Shown: positions 49,901-62,989 of the stretch, piece after piece | Layout: each line of letters begins with the position of its first letter | How positions within the stretch are numbered: position 1 is the stretch's first letter | DNA from: Echinococcus granulosus | Taxonomy: Eukaryota; Platyhelminthes; Cestoda; Cyclophyllidea; Taeniidae | Length of the DNA stretch: 64,000 nucleotides | NCBI RefSeq assembly: GCF_000524195.1 | Contig: NW_020170423.1 | Location: 341,599-405,598, forward strand | Direction: 5' to 3' | Translations under genes and position numbers: made by a program | Notes under the pieces: generated by a model | The model's input: only the letters and a program-made list of their open reading frames with translations | Told to the model about the DNA's origin: nothing | The model's database searches: none

Positions 49901-52900
49901 AAACAGTGAAGTAGCCTGGTAAACACCAAAGAAGATGCGTTAAACTGTTAGCGTTTCTGGGCGCGATACACAATCGCGTATGGTATTGTGAGAGGGTCTC
50001 GGAGTACCTTCGACCAGTCGAAGAAACTTGTCTTATGCAAGCAAATGATCACTCAATGAAGCTAACGGTAAGGGGGACAGTTAAACGATACAACTTTATT
50101 TTGAAATTATGTAAAAAATATGCAAAATTTAGGCTGGAACCGCCAAAAAATGTCGCTTTCTCATCGCACAACACGACGCAATGCAAAAACAACCCTCAAG
50201 CGGTTTTTTGTCACTTTCTCTTTGACATTACGGTAGGATGACCACCGACCAAAGCACATTCTTCGAGTAGCAGAGGCATCTTTACAGCACAGAATGCCAA
50301 ACAAAATGCGATTCCAGCTGCACCACCCTTCAAGTATAGCATCAAGCAAACAATATTTGTGGCTTTTCGGCATAACCTGATACCATGACTTGCAAAGTGC
50401 CATCGTCTGTCCGCATTACTAAGCATAAGTGCAAGCCAGTTCACCAGTATTGTTTGTCAGTTAAATTGGACATTATTTAAGTTTGTCAGCTCCTCGAACA
50501 TAATTCAACTCGGTTCCAGAGCTGCATGAGCTAGCTTTCCGTCAAGGATTGTGGATGGCATCTGGGGGAGGTGCGGGATCCGATAGTAGAAGGTGACATT
50601 CAGAGAAAAATATTAAAAAATCCGACTCTTGTGATGATGAGAATTCTGTAAGCTGGATTTGGAGGGAGGGAAAGAGATGCTGCCTCGTCTTCATTCCCTT
50701 CCTCCGTATTTCACCAATCATGCTTCTCCAAGCTCAAGCGATCATTATTGTCTTTTCTTGGTAGTACACAATCACATGCGAAATAGAATGAACAGAAAGT
50801 AACGGCAGAAATGTAAGTGGCTAGGGCTAAGCTAGCTACTTCCAACGACGAAACGCTTTAAACAAATAAGCTTCACCGTAGACGCCTGTCTTTACTGAAA
50901 AGGGATTAGGGTTTATAACCGATTATTTCAACGAATGAATATTGTGAGAAACTTCCTGCAACTATTTAACTGGACTGTGAAGGATTCAATGAACTTGTTT
51001 GGTTTCCTTATTCTTAGGGAAAATTAGAGGTTTCATGTCTAATAACATGACACAAGGGCAGTCAAGCACAAGAACTGTCATTCGACGCAGCGAGGGAGGA
51101 AAGTATAGAATATGATACGATTCACGATATGCGTCCGAAACGAGGCAAGGACGAGATCATTATTGGCCACAGCTGGCAGATATGGATGATTGATGAAATG
51201 GATAGACTGTTAGACTAGACCGAAAAGAGGGAATGAATCGTAGCACTCACCTCGAATCATGTGCCATTCACGAGGATTCATAAAAAATTCACTAAAACAG
51301 AAAGATAAGATAAAGTTGAACCTGCAGAAGAAGGTGGAGGATGGCTTTAGCCATTAGTCACTTGAACACACCAGTATAGTTGGAGCAGAAGACAGTAGAC
51401 CGTCACAAGAACCATCTGGGAGGTCCAACCCACTGGCGTTTGAGATTTGCCCAAACGCACAGTGGTGTCACGAAGAATAAAGTTGGAGGAGACGAAAAAA
51501 CCAACGGTGAAGACGAAGGCACAAGGTCGCACGTAAAGGTCGCCAAAGAAGTGTCGCAAAAGAATAATGCCTGAAAGATAATAGTGTTTGGAATGTTGTG
51601 GAATCAAAATAGCGACGTTGAATTGGCAAACCTAATAGTACGACCGCTTCAATGACTTAACTGTCAGAATGCAGCTAGTTATGACCACTTTTGGAGAAGG
51701 AAGAGCTGGACATCAAGTCTCAAACACGACGGAAATAATTCAGATGGAGATGTTTTGTGCGGGACTGGGAGAAAATATTTAGTCGACTCCGCCTTGATAA
51801 TAACCCTCAACTAAGCTTAAAGGGCTCACAAACTTACTGTCATAGCAAAGGAATTGAGAAAAAAAAACACTTTTACTATGAATGCTTATAAGTGTGGCAA
51901 ATACTTTGTGAGGATTTACTTAAACCTGCAGCGTCTTCAGTCAAAACTGCTGGTAAACACACTTTCACCACTCAAGTAGGAGGGACACAAAAGATAGATC
52001 CTACTCAGATTCATTTTCAAAGTGCCACAGAAATAGCAAAAAATTTTCGATGGAATACTGAAATTGCCATCAAAAATGGGAATATGGAAACTCTGTAGTG
52101 GAAGTCCTTTTAAAAGAGAATAGGTGTTACAATTGAAGAAGTAGATTTAAAAATTGCATCAGAAGAAAAGTGCAACCCACCAAGCAATATTGAGATGGCA
52201 TTAAGGAGTGTTTCAAATATTTGCGGAACTAAAACAGAAAATTNNNNNNNNNNNNNNNNNNNNNNNNNNNNNNNNNNNNNNNNNNNNNNNNNNNNNNNNN
52301 NNNNNNNNNNNNNNNNNNNNNNNNNNNNNNNNNNNNNNNNNNNAAAGGAGGGAATGTATTTGATAATTGAGGATAACCCCAGTTAGTTGGGATAAAGGAT
52401 TGACTTTTGAGAACTGTGTATCAGGAAAGGTTTACTTGTAATATTTTGCCTGTGTGTTCAACTTCTTGTTTTGGTTACGCGGGCACTTATAGCTCGGCCT
52501 TTGTGCTTCCGCTGGGGGACATGACCTTCGGACCATGCCAGTAACCCCTCCATCAGCCCCTCTCCATGTCGATGAAACATACTTTGCCCCAGTATTGTGA
52601 CTTCTTTCGCCTTCAGAAAAGACTTGGAGCGCTACAATGATGGCAGCTGAAAGCGGATCCAATCCCAAAGGATAATTACCCTGATTTCCACCAGTAATTG
52701 CCAAATCTCAACGTGATGGAAGAAGGGCATATGCTGTGGATGGGAGAAACTGTGACTGTCTCTAACCGAAGGGATGAAAAGGACGTCCACTTTCGGCAAC
52801 TACCCAAGTCATGTACTCTACAGGGATGCCACTAACAAATGAAGCGAGCAACATCAGCCGTGAATAATCTGAAAAAGGTCATTACAGAGCTGTCTATGGC

Positions 52901-55389
52901 TCCAGTATAATGGTGCCAACTGAGCGAACACGCGGTACCTCCTCCACCTCCCCACTAGCCACATGGAACCCACCCAGACAGGTATGGCTTGGCATTACTG
53001 GGTTGAAAACAGCGTCAAGTAGAAAAAGACACAAAACCTTATTTCCATGGTATCATCTTAAACCCCGTCCTGTATTAAATGACTCTGTTTATGGCCCAAT
53101 TTTTTTGACGGCTAGCGATGGAGATACAAGAAAGCCCGCACATTCCGTCTTCCCCCAGTACAGTTTCCAAACAGGACGGAACTGCAGATCTAGTGGAATT
53201 GCCAAGAGGGGTCAGTGTCTTTGCAGTCAAATATCTCCTCATTTGTACGCGAATTCGGTGACTAACTCAGGTGGTACGCAAGTGTTTGCCTTTCAGCACC
53301 GATCGCTTCGTGATGACCGATGAGGGAGATTGACCAAGAAAAGTGCCGGAGAGGACGCTCTAAAGAGGAGAGGAAATTGAAGGCTCTGCCTTTGTACTTC
53401 CGCTGAGCGGCATGGCCTCAACCCTTCTGTACACCGGCGATACATATCCCGCCCTTATACTGTGACTTCTTTCGTCTTCAGAAAAACTCGGGACGCTACG
53501 TACTGCTACTTGAAATTAAAACAGAAAGTTTACCACGGAGCCTGTACATTAGGCGTCCAAAAACTTGTGATTATTACATTTACATGAATAATGTACCTAC
53601 CTTTCCTTGTAATTCAAACACCTTATTTTTGCCGATCGCCTAGTTACTAATGTACCAATTCTTTCGGAATTCCGTAATGAGAAAATCACCTACGACTCGA
53701 GGACTATTTCAACGGCCACTTTCATTCAGGTCATAGCTAAGAGAGAGTTTTATTCCCATTCCCGTACACACGTCTAGGAAAGAATTTGGCGCTCCCAGCA
53801 TACCTTCCATTCATCAACAAGTGAGTGATAGAATGCTATCCTCCATTAGTATTCGCCGATATCATCAATCCAGGATTGTAGCTTTTTCACTAAACTGACG
53901 AAGTTACTAGCTTACCAGACACCCACACACTTAGATGTGACTCTTTGCTACCCCTCCCAGCACAATCATATCAAACATGTACAAATAAAATACAATATCG
54001 TTGTTTAATGCTCGTCGAATGCAATTCTCCTCAGCTTTTGCCCCAACCATGGGCATCACTACGGCTGGAAACATTGTGATTGACTCTGCATGTGTGTTTT
54101 CAAGAAATAGGAACACACTGAGAGTAGCTACCTATCAATGTGTTCAGAAGACTGCCGTCAACGTGAATTTAAAACCAACTGGTGCCGAGATGCTCCTGGG
54201 AAGGGCATCAAGGGTACGAGTGCAAAAGTAACCTTGTTAGTGCATAAAAAAAGGAGTTGGGATTCACTCCACAACTTTGCTCCAGAAAATGCGACTCAAT
54301 TTAGCGACGGTTAGGCAAGTTTTTGCGCTGAGATAGCAATTCTTTTTATGCACCTGTAACTACTCGAACCAACCCTGAGTAAGTTAGTAGATAAACCACT
54401 TCTAGTGGCTTTATTCTGCCCATAGAGAAGAGCTAAAACTATCAAGTGGTCGAAAAGTTCGCGTTAACTTGTCGCCGTAATCGCTCTCTACCCACTCCCC
54501 AAAAGGCCAAACCTGCTCCATATATGTATTGCAAAGGCAACTGCTCACTTTCTGAAGACCAAACAATTATGGCTGAGATCTACCTTACTCAAGGCAACTT
54601 GCTACAACTGGAAGATGTGCAGGAGAACCACCTTCTTCGCCTCCAGAAATAGGTGACCAGCCAATGGTTTGAAAGAAGGCTCTATTCGTATTCACACAAG
54701 ACGTATTCCCGCCTCATAACGCATAACCCATAGAATCGCCCCACAAGACAATCAGAACTCCAGTTGGGATGGAAAATACTGCTCCATTCTTTTAAGCCTC
54801 ATGCCATCGGGAAGATCAAATCACGAGAGAAGCAGAAGACAAGTATACATTCATTTCGCTAAATACCTTTGTAGCCTTTCCACACCCCAACCTTACCATT
54901 AGTATGACACTAAAACTTCTGAAAAATTGGTTAAGACAAACATTATTAGTCCTACAAATCAAGCATTTGTTCTCGACCAGTTGTATGGTCCCAGCAAAAG
55001 CCATAAGCCCCATTAAAGCTGCCTCACATAGTTTACATGAATCCACCTCAACTGATTTTAACAAACTAAGTGAAAAAATATAACACTTTAAAGAAAAGAC
55101 GCTCACGATAATTAGGAGTCGTAGTGGAAGACAAGAGGAGGCGGAAGAGACCTTGACAGCCCCTCCACACCAGACAGGCGACAAGACTGATCCAAATGTT
55201 TGGCCAAACCTGCCTCACTATGCTGCCGCAGAAGGCGGCAAAGCCCTTGTCAACGTCCTGCATCTCATAGTAATCAAAGCCGCCCTCGTACATCTCGTCA
55301 TCATAGTGGTAGCGGTTATTAAGGTAGATGTCGCTATCTTCATCGAAGACTCCTCCATAACCCGTTAAATCGGTTTCTCCAAAGTCCAT
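46924..55389 (-). CDS. PORCN: Protein-serine O-palmitoleoyltransferase porcupine
   Basis: ER multi-pass MBOAT enzyme that attaches palmitoleate to Wnt proteins so that they can be secreted. Exons are 55107-55389, 51372-51570, 51251-51291, 49356-49564, 49165-49277, 48970-49086, 48788-48903, 48541-48617, 48149-48212, 47992-48074, 47166-47273 and 46924-47022; lengths and phases close to 502 aa. The N-terminus is acidic and Tyr-rich, then membrane segments follow. Porcupine landmarks are REWHMIRGTTMLLVMKAIS, PGSVIFGPWFGF, SFRFSHYFVSF, IELPRSLVDVVIHWNFPM, the catalytic-His block LLTYAFSSLLHGLNFQLA (His near residue 385), SACIGARACP, IFHLAYL and the C-terminal HVLDKWSNLNFLSH. The invariant His is present. 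Intron 1 (about 3.5 kb) holds a gap and a dispersed repeat. A CTCCAG lies four bases before the start codon. Confidence 0.93.
51880..52243 (+). other. AT-rich coding-looking fragment in PORCN intron 1
   Basis: An open frame at 51892-52098 (68 codons) is followed, in another frame, by a second open stretch into the gap (KIASEEKCNPPSNIEMALRS). Base composition and codon use look unlike the neighbouring intron. I cannot assign it. It may be a decayed insertion interrupted by the assembly gap. Confidence 0.25.
52244..52343. other. Assembly gap (100 N)
   Basis: Exactly 100 undetermined bases inside PORCN intron 1, so the intron size is not known. Confidence 0.99.
52435..53505 (+). repeat. Dispersed element with direct terminal repeats, copy A
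   Basis: The segments at about 52490-52640 and 53385-53505 resemble each other: both carry CTTCCGCTGRGSG, CCTTCTGTAC-like, ACTTCTTTCGYCTTCAG and a GCGCTACR or GACGCTACG end. They enclose about 750 bp of internal sequence. The whole unit recurs at 57020-57965. The layout is like a small non-coding LTR element. No reverse transcriptase or long frame is visible inside. It lies in PORCN intron 1. Confidence 0.6.
53510..55100. other. Remainder of PORCN intron 1
   Basis: Only scattered short open frames are present (for example 54001-54231 and 54446-54652, plus strand), with no homology that I can see. Nothing is supported. Confidence 0.45.
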
Positions 55390-56411
55390 TGGTCTGGAGG
55401 CATGTGGCGTAGAAGTGAAAAAATGGGGCGATTACCAATTTTCCTCAGAGTTCTATAGACATTTAACACCTCATAGGAATTGACGGCTTACCTGCTATTT
55501 TGGTGCAACCAAGAGACTGGCCCATCAAACGAGATGCTAATTTTCAAAGACTTGGCTCACTTACATTTCATATGAATGTTATACTTTTTACCAATTCAAC
55601 AGTAAATTTAAACCTCCAATCACATTGTTTGAAAGCTATTTGCTTGAGACTGGGGATCAAAAACAACCGTTGTTTCTACAGATACCAACAAAATTGCTTG
55701 ACCAAAATGTGGCCGCTAGAGAACGTAATGCGCCAACGGTTTGGTGGCCTAAACCCTGAAAAGTATCCACCTGAGAGGCATGAGCTAAGACTAAAGGGGA
55801 TACAAGGAAGATGATAGCTGCAGAAATGGAAACGGATGTGATACCTCAAAGAAAGTGGCACCGCACTTTCATAACAGACGGATAAACAGGTGCCAGAGAC
55901 GGTTGCGTAATATTGACACTAGGAAGTCATATAATTCAGACTTGAAAACATAAAAAGCGGGTAATAAAGTAACTCCGACAATGGCACCATTCCTAGTCTA
56001 CGCAATGATTAGCTATCATCACGAAAATATTTAAACAACCAATCCATTACAGATCGCTGGTTTTGGACCTCCAAAAAAAGAGAAAAATCAAAACTAACCA
56101 CTTACTCCCTTTGTAGACTGAAGAACAATGTAATAAGAATAGTGATTTGAATGATAAATATACTATGGATTGGTCCTTCAAAGTATGTATAGAACTAGTT
56201 GGTTTTGCATTTTTGTGTAAAATTAGAAATCGACTTAACAGTAAAGTCTGATGACGAATTCGAAACATTTTGTTTGCTCGCCCAGAGGTGTACAGAACTG
56301 ATAAAAAATCGCACCTACTGAAAGATCTGTTCAGTAGCATTCACATGCAGCAAGCCTGCGACAATGAAATAAAAGGCCTGAGACAGGTAAGAAGCAGAAG
56401 TTTCTATTTGA

Positions 56412-59400
56412 TTAGACATGCTGTACATCACCAGACGGAGCGTGGAAGCCCATCCAGTAGAGCGAAGTGTAGGCAACGCCATGGTCATCGTCCGCGGCCG
56501 TGGTGGCAAGAACGAGGGCCTTGCGAACGCTGTTGGCGATTCGCAGAGAGGCGGAGAGGCGACTGAGGAAGATCGGTGCCTGGGGCGGATTTACCATGAC
56601 TATGTGGCTCGCGTGATAAAAGAGCGGGTCACCTAAAATCACACCGATCATAGACTTTTCATCAATTGAAAGCAATAATATCGACAAGAGAATTGAGAAA
56701 CGCCATTCCTTAGAGGTAGAACAGTTTGTACCAATCCGTGTAAAGAATTGAAGTGATGAACAGTCCTACAATAAATGTTGGTATTTAGACCGTACATTTG
56801 TCTGCTAATACAGTAGCAGAATGAGTAGAGTTTTCACAGATCAAGCTGATAGAAAATAGAACTTCAACTTTTTCGTATTCAATGAATTTGGAATAATTAA
56901 AATTAGAGGCAACACAACTTCATTAATCAACTTTTACCAAGCAGAGATAAATCACACCAAAAAACGTCGTATTTATATTCCTTTAAGTTATCTGTGTAGT
57001 AGATTGCTTGCTTAACTCTGTTTCAATGAAGGGCGGCCTGGCATCCAGGTCATGCCGGAAGCGCAATTCCTTCCGTATGTCAACATTAGTAATCTGCCAC
57101 ATTGATGGCAGCGGAAAGTAAGCCCAATCCTAGAGGATAACTAGCCTGCTATTTACCTCTCGGTGAAAGACCTTCATGTGTTGGAAGAAGGGCATATCGC
57201 GGATGAAAAAAATATGTAATGACTTTTAACAAAAGGGTTGAGAATGAAGTCTACCTTCGGTAACTACCCTGGTCCTGTGTTCTGAGGGAATGCCACCAGC
57301 AACTGAAAGCATGGTGGGCCTGTACGATCCGGAAAAGTTTGCTGCGGAGCTGTCTACGGTGCCTGTATAAAGGTGTCTACCAGCTGGGTAGAATCCAGAG
57401 AGATATGGCCAGGTGGAACTGAGGTGGGGACAATGTGGAAGGGAGGAGGAGGCGCAAAATCTTATCCCTACGAAGCTATTTCAAGCATCGACCTTTAGTA
57501 AATGACTCTGCCTAGAGGTCAGTGGTCCCATCACTGGCAATGGACGCGCGTGGTGGTCAACACATTTTCCCGTCTTCCAATACAGTCCTTATATAGGATG
57601 AAACACCAGACCCGGTGGAATTGGCAGGAGGAATCACTGACGTTGCGGTCAGATGTCTTCTCAGTTGCACGCTTTACAGCACCAAATACGTTTTGATAGC
57701 CGATGTGGGAGGTTGACCAAGGGGAGAGTCGAGGATGGCACTCAAAAGGAGAGAGGGGCTATGTAAGGGGTTAGCTGTTTGTTTGACTCTCAATTTTGGT
57801 AACGGGGCCACATAGGAGCTCCACCATTGTGTCGCCTGCGGGTGACCAGGCCTTCGGGCCGTAATGGTAGCCCGATCCCTTCTGTACGTCAACGATGCAT
57901 ATTCTGCTAAAGTATTATGTCTTCTTTCGTCTTCAGAGAAGTTTCGAGGGGTTACAATCTGCACGTCACAAGTAGCGGTCAAAACCGTGAAGTGTCATAA
58001 ATCCGACTCCTTCGACACTCAGTGGTTTGGAAATGCTCAACTGATAGATGGTGCGGAGGCAACTGCCGCTGGATTTAAATAGTTTTGTTGAAAAAACCAT
58101 AAAAAGGTAAAAATAGAATCCCAAAGTACCAAAGTAACCATCCAGCTTTCCTTTGCAACAGCGCTTGGGCATTGGTAAATTGGAAAAAGTTAAACTAGGC
58201 TTCACAGGCAAATTATTTCAGAAGAATATCTCAACTTGGCTCTTTAAAAGCGAGAGCTCTAAGATGTCCATCAGGTTTATTAAGCTGAAAATGATATATT
58301 CTTACTCAGAGAAACTAGTTCATGTCAAAAAATCTTATTATCTTCGAGATTTATGAGCAATTAACTCAGATTTAAAATCGCGACATGTCACTGACACATT
58401 CAATTGAACCTTTAGCGGTTAGTGACCGCTGGTTTGAAAACACCTTTTAGATTAGGAGGCGGAGGGGCCCCATCGACCCTCAAGGGGGAGGCGAAATCAG
58501 ATTACTCTAAAAACGTTAGCCGCTTGGATACTTTTGCATTGTACCAATGCTGTCCACAAACCGCTCATCTCGATCTAGACGTTTGAAACCGGAGGTGGAG
58601 GAAACAAACGACGAAATCGTTAGACATGTCCAGAGATATACGTATCAAAAGCTGGAACTGGCATGAAGTAGTAGGCACTGCCAAAATTTCTATCATACAG
58701 AACTATATTTTGAGAAATATGAAAAAAAATAGAAGCATCCAACGTGGTCACCTTTGAGATATTCGATTTTCCCGAAAGCAAATATTTGGACTGGATGAAA
58801 ATGCAGAGAAATTACTTTATAAGACGATTAAAACCTTCAAACCTTACAAAATTACAATTCGAATTCAATTAAAAAGGTTTTTTCGAGATGCGAGCGGAAA
58901 AAAATGATGCAGAAAACACAGCCTAAAACGGAAATACAGTTCATTCCAGTGGAAAAGGAAAGTACCACCCACTCCCCTGAACCGCCCGACAGCCGATGTT
59001 CTCTCAAGATGCTTCTTTAGAAAATGGTGCAAAAAAATCCACATTTTAGTCAAACTAGAAATTGTTGGTTACCCACAAAACTCAAAAATGGTAAAGCTAG
59101 CGAACTTTTCACCAGGCTATCGAGGAAAGTTGTTTCAAAAGAGACCCTGAAATTCACCTATATCAAATCGTTCATGCAAATTTCACAACGAATGAAGTAA
59201 ATGAAGGGAATCTTTTTAAACATCTTGGTCAATAAGGAAGGTATCATTACAACCCATAATTCGAGCCTTCCTACGCTAGACACAAACTCGAGGCGAACTC
59301 CACTTGCGTTAAACCTTTTGTTGCTAAAACCAAACAATCTCACTCTTTCTCCACATTATTTCCGAATGGCCTATTCGATTTCAAATGATCGTCAAATACT

Positions 59401-62193
59401 GATGTCAAGGAAAGGTAGTGATTCCCGTCCTCCCTTCCTCTCATCCATGCAAATCTTCCCACAATTAATTCCTGCAGCGGAACGGAGCCTTGCGTTGTGT
59501 TTGCCAGTGAAAGTTGGTCTTAACTCTGCCTAACTGGCTAGCCGTGACTGTTTCAAATGAAGTTTCTTATTCACAGCCTTCGAGTAATCCGATCCCAGTC
59601 ACAGCTTTTTTGCCTTCAGTGTACCACACACACACACACACAAGGACGAAGAAAGCATTACCTTATGACGATGGGGTGACGGGAGCCTCAGAAGTGTGCC
59701 CACTTAAAGTTGGATCATAAGGGCAATTTCTCAGTCCAGTTAGTCGGACGGTTAAACGGTCAGTCAGTCATTGGACACTTGAAAGAAGTTTATCATCTTG
59801 TGTTAGTACAGCGGCGACAGGCTTGTTAGAGCAGCATCTCTCCCCACCTAATTGCGATTTAAACCAATTGTTTCACCACGACCATCTTGAATTTCCGTGT
59901 CGATAGTCTTCATTACCAAGAGTAGAGGAACTTTCCGAATGTGAGGCGTATCTATATTTGAGTGATTCACCTTTAGAGTCGGAAATTTCGAGCCATTTTT
60001 AGGGTGCTTCGTTCTGCTTTCCAATATCACCTCTTTTCAAGAGGTCACACAGCAAATATGACGAGAAGTTTTGGAACATGGTTATACCCACTTCATGGAG
60101 TTGACAGGCTCAAATTAACTACACCATGTTCAACTGACAATCGATGATGTGAGGATTTGGAAATAAGAAAGCAGTACCATGTCAACAAATTGAGGCATAT
60201 CTGTTCTTTTGAGTCCATTCATATAGATGATCATATCCACCTTACAAATCTCCACAAGTTACAAGTCACTAGAGCGACTAAGGCCGAAAAGCGCATGAAA
60301 CCTATGATTTTTAAGTCAACGTCAAACAGCTTACAAAGTTAGAATTAAGTAGAAAACAGACGACACTTCAACAGGATAGAGGTAACTCACCTTGATATAC
60401 GAGAAAATCACCACCCATCTTCGAAGCTGAACAGGTGATGTAGAAGCCTCTCGACCAGAGATCATCAAAAACTCTGCACCTGACGATAACGTCCTTATTC
60501 CTATCCAACTGCGATTTCGATGAAATCTCAAGGAGCCACAGTGCCACTAAGGTAGAACAAAACATCAATAACTTCGAATCACCGCACCTTTCTCAACGCT
60601 GTCACGAGCCGCATCGGGAACGGGGAGAGTCGTGTGTTCACCATCACGTCTCCACTCCTGAGGTGTCGGTCGGGGTCGATGGAGGGGAATGTACTTAGTC
60701 ATCTTCTCATCATCAGTAGATGTGGTCCCCATCAACTCTTCAAGAGTCGGCAGGGGTTCATTGATCTCGTCTTCCTGCTCCTTAACTTCTGCCTGCTCAT
60801 CAAGGCAACCCTCCTCCGGGTATTCCGATGCTGATTCCATCACTGAGGCAACTTTCCGGCGCTTTCGACGCTGTAGTTTTTTAAGGCGCTTCTTCGACAG
60901 TCTCACTCCTTGAAAGAAATGCGCAAATGATCGAATGCATATAGCACAGTGAAGAAGAATTGGCGATAAAAGGAGTACCATTTTCATCGTAAAGGACTTT
61001 TTGATCGCTACCACCAACATCGGTGGAACAGCTGCTGCCAGCCTTGGCAGCTTCTCGTGCCTTTCGCTTTTTTCTGCCCTTGAGAATCTCACCGTAGTAG
61101 CTGAGCATTCGTTGGCGTCTCCGTTGCTTGTGAATCTCCATCTTGTGTTAAAAAACCTAATATGAAACTGGCTATTCTATAAAAGGGAAATTGTTCAAGC
61201 GGTGATTTTAAGAGCTTGCACCTTGAAGACCAAAAAGTGGTGTCCTAACAAAGTGCATAAATTTTCACGACGATGTACAAGTAATTTAATTATTAAAAGC
61301 TATTGAGTCAGTAGAGTCAGTTATCAACTAGACAAATGATCGGAATCGATTTCTACACCCAATTCCCAAAACAATGGAACATCAAAACATCGCATGTTAC
61401 TAGTTTTGAATAAATTATCTCCATATTGAATATCAGACGAGAAAAACTGCACAGACGATTAAATGAACAAGAGCGGCAGTAAGTAACGTCTAGGTTCCTG
61501 CACTTGTTTACAAAGGGAAATTTAACCCGTACAAAATCCTAAGCAAGAGACGTACCGACTCGGCATAGTGGAGGGCGAGAGCGGAGTCGAATCGAGCTAG
61601 GGTGCGAGGCGAGGGTGGATTGAGGGAGCACACAGGACGGACGGAGTCGATAGCGACGACGATGCGGCGGAAAAGGAGGAGAGCGGTCTCTTCAAGGCTC
61701 AGGCGCAGCGGCAGACGAACAGTGAATGCGGAGGAAGCCTTCGTTGCCACCGACGACGACGGTCCTGAGGTGGCAGAGGGCGAGACGGAAAGGTGGCCAA
61801 CGATTCGGTGTTCTCGGCGAAGCCGCTCCACATCTAGGATTGGCAAGGGGGTTGAATGTCAGATGGCCTAATCAGCAGCCACTAATGTTCACGGCAGTAG
61901 TGGTCCAAAAAAAAATTTTCTATGCTGATAAAAGAAGTACAGATGCCACTGCATTTCAAAATTTTTGAAGGTTAGCTTGCACTTCAAACACATACAAGCA
62001 AGAGGAGACATTTAATGGGGCGTTTCATCGATGCCAAGATAGGCAACATATAAATGGGAGAGGCAACAGAAATAAAATAGGGGGCAAATAAAGCCGACTC
62101 ACGCCTGGCTACCCAGACAAAAAATTCACCCCAAGGGGCCATTTGGATGACAATTTCATCATCTGCATGTTCTGGTTCCACAATTTCAGCCAT
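56412..62193 (-). CDS. TSEN34: tRNA-splicing endonuclease subunit Sen34
   Basis: Catalytic subunit of the nuclear tRNA intron endonuclease that cuts the 3' splice site. Exons are 62103-62193, 61556-61833, 60979-61141, 60588-60908, 60391-60546 and 56412-56632; phases close to 409 aa. The N-terminal domain (GEFFVWVARHVERLRREHRI) aligns with the Sen34 start. A basic/acidic linker follows (KKRLKKLQRRKRRK, then LPTLEELMG). The catalytic domain runs RVFDDLWSRGFYITC, MGGDFLVYQGDP, YHASHIV, SVRKALVLAT and AYTSLYW. The Tyr of LVYQG, the His of YHASH and the Lys of SVRKA match the known triad, so the enzyme looks active. The last intron (56633-60390) is about 3.8 kb and contains a dispersed element. 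The start codon follows TTTTAG by one base. Confidence 0.92.
57020..57965 (+). repeat. Dispersed element with direct terminal repeats, copy B
   Basis: This copy matches copy A in order: TTGATGGCAGCGGAAAG (CAATGATGGCAGCTGAAAG in A), GGAAGAAGGGCATAT, TTCGGTAACTACCC, a GAGCTGTCTAYGG block, a TGACCAAGRGRAGAG block, then the right terminal segment at about 57770-57960 (TTTTGGTAACGGGG to TCTTTCGTCTTCAG). The left terminal segment is degraded (57030-57105). It lies in the last TSEN34 intron, opposite in sense to the gene. Confidence 0.6.
59625..59642 (+). repeat. CA microsatellite
   Basis: A perfect run of nine CA dinucleotides inside the last TSEN34 intron. Confidence 0.9.
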
Positions 62194-62804
62194 TCTAAAA
62201 GTATCAAAAAGACAAGTACATACAAAAAGAAATATGCTGTTGCGACCACAGAAGACCGAAGACAAGTAGAGAAGCAAACTAGTAGCCCCACAAGAAAACG
62301 AATTTGGGACAACATATGTAATGTAGTTAAGATGCGTTATAATACAACGAGAATAATGTTTGCAACGCGAATTCGATCTGTGATAGACAAAGCCATGCTG
62401 TTACAAACAACCAAAGACGCCCAACAAAACCTAATAAAATATTACCGCTAGCAAAGTTTGAACAATATGGTCCTGTCTATGGCCTAATTATTGCACGTAT
62501 TGCACCTTAAAACAGAACTCAGCAGACACACCCGAATCGGAATCCTCAAAGTACGCGCAAGTCATTTGAAGTATCAAAAGTTTGAACGTAAAGTGGAAGC
62601 ACTGAAGACAAGTTATAAGAGTTTAACAAATACAAATCATTTAGTGTTATGATGTGCATGTCTATACACAGGATTTAGCATGGGCTACTCAAAGGTATAA
62701 GGCAGAAATCTCTTATCCAAGAGTAGCATTTATTGTACGTTAACTATTTGAATTTTGCAATGTTATGAGTAGACTAATTGCCAGTAATTATATGGATATA
62801 TGTG

Positions 62805-62985
62805 GGAGCCCCGACACTTCCCTGAAGACTAAAAAAGACATAATACATGGGCAGAATATATACATTCGGCATATAGGCATCGGGGATATTGGCATGGCCT
62901 GGAGTTCAGCCCACCCGGCAAGACACAGTGGCCAAGACAGTGTCACTTCATTATAACCGGAGGTCAAACGACCAATGTATTACAT
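62805..62985 (+). repeat. Short dispersed repeat, copy 2
   Basis: This is the partner of 35690-35870 in the same orientation: CTTCCCTGAAGACT, GGGCAGAATATATAC, TTGGCATGGCC, then GACCAATGTATTAC. A weaker third copy may lie at about 26140-26290 (GGCAGAATATATAT, GCATGACC). Confidence 0.5.
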
Positions 62986-62989
62986 CTAC

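Noticed and set aside
50161..50444. Minus-strand frame with a membrane-like stretch (LKGGAAGIAFCLAFCAVKM), first taken as a PORCN exon
   Set aside because: PORCN exons at 51251-51291 and 49356-49564 already join in phase (REWHMIRG/TTMLLV) exactly as in the family, leaving no room for it.
54446..54652. Plus-strand frame with CKGNC, resembling a receptor ectodomain
   Set aside because: Too few cysteines, no splice context, and it lies in PORCN intron 1 on the other strand.
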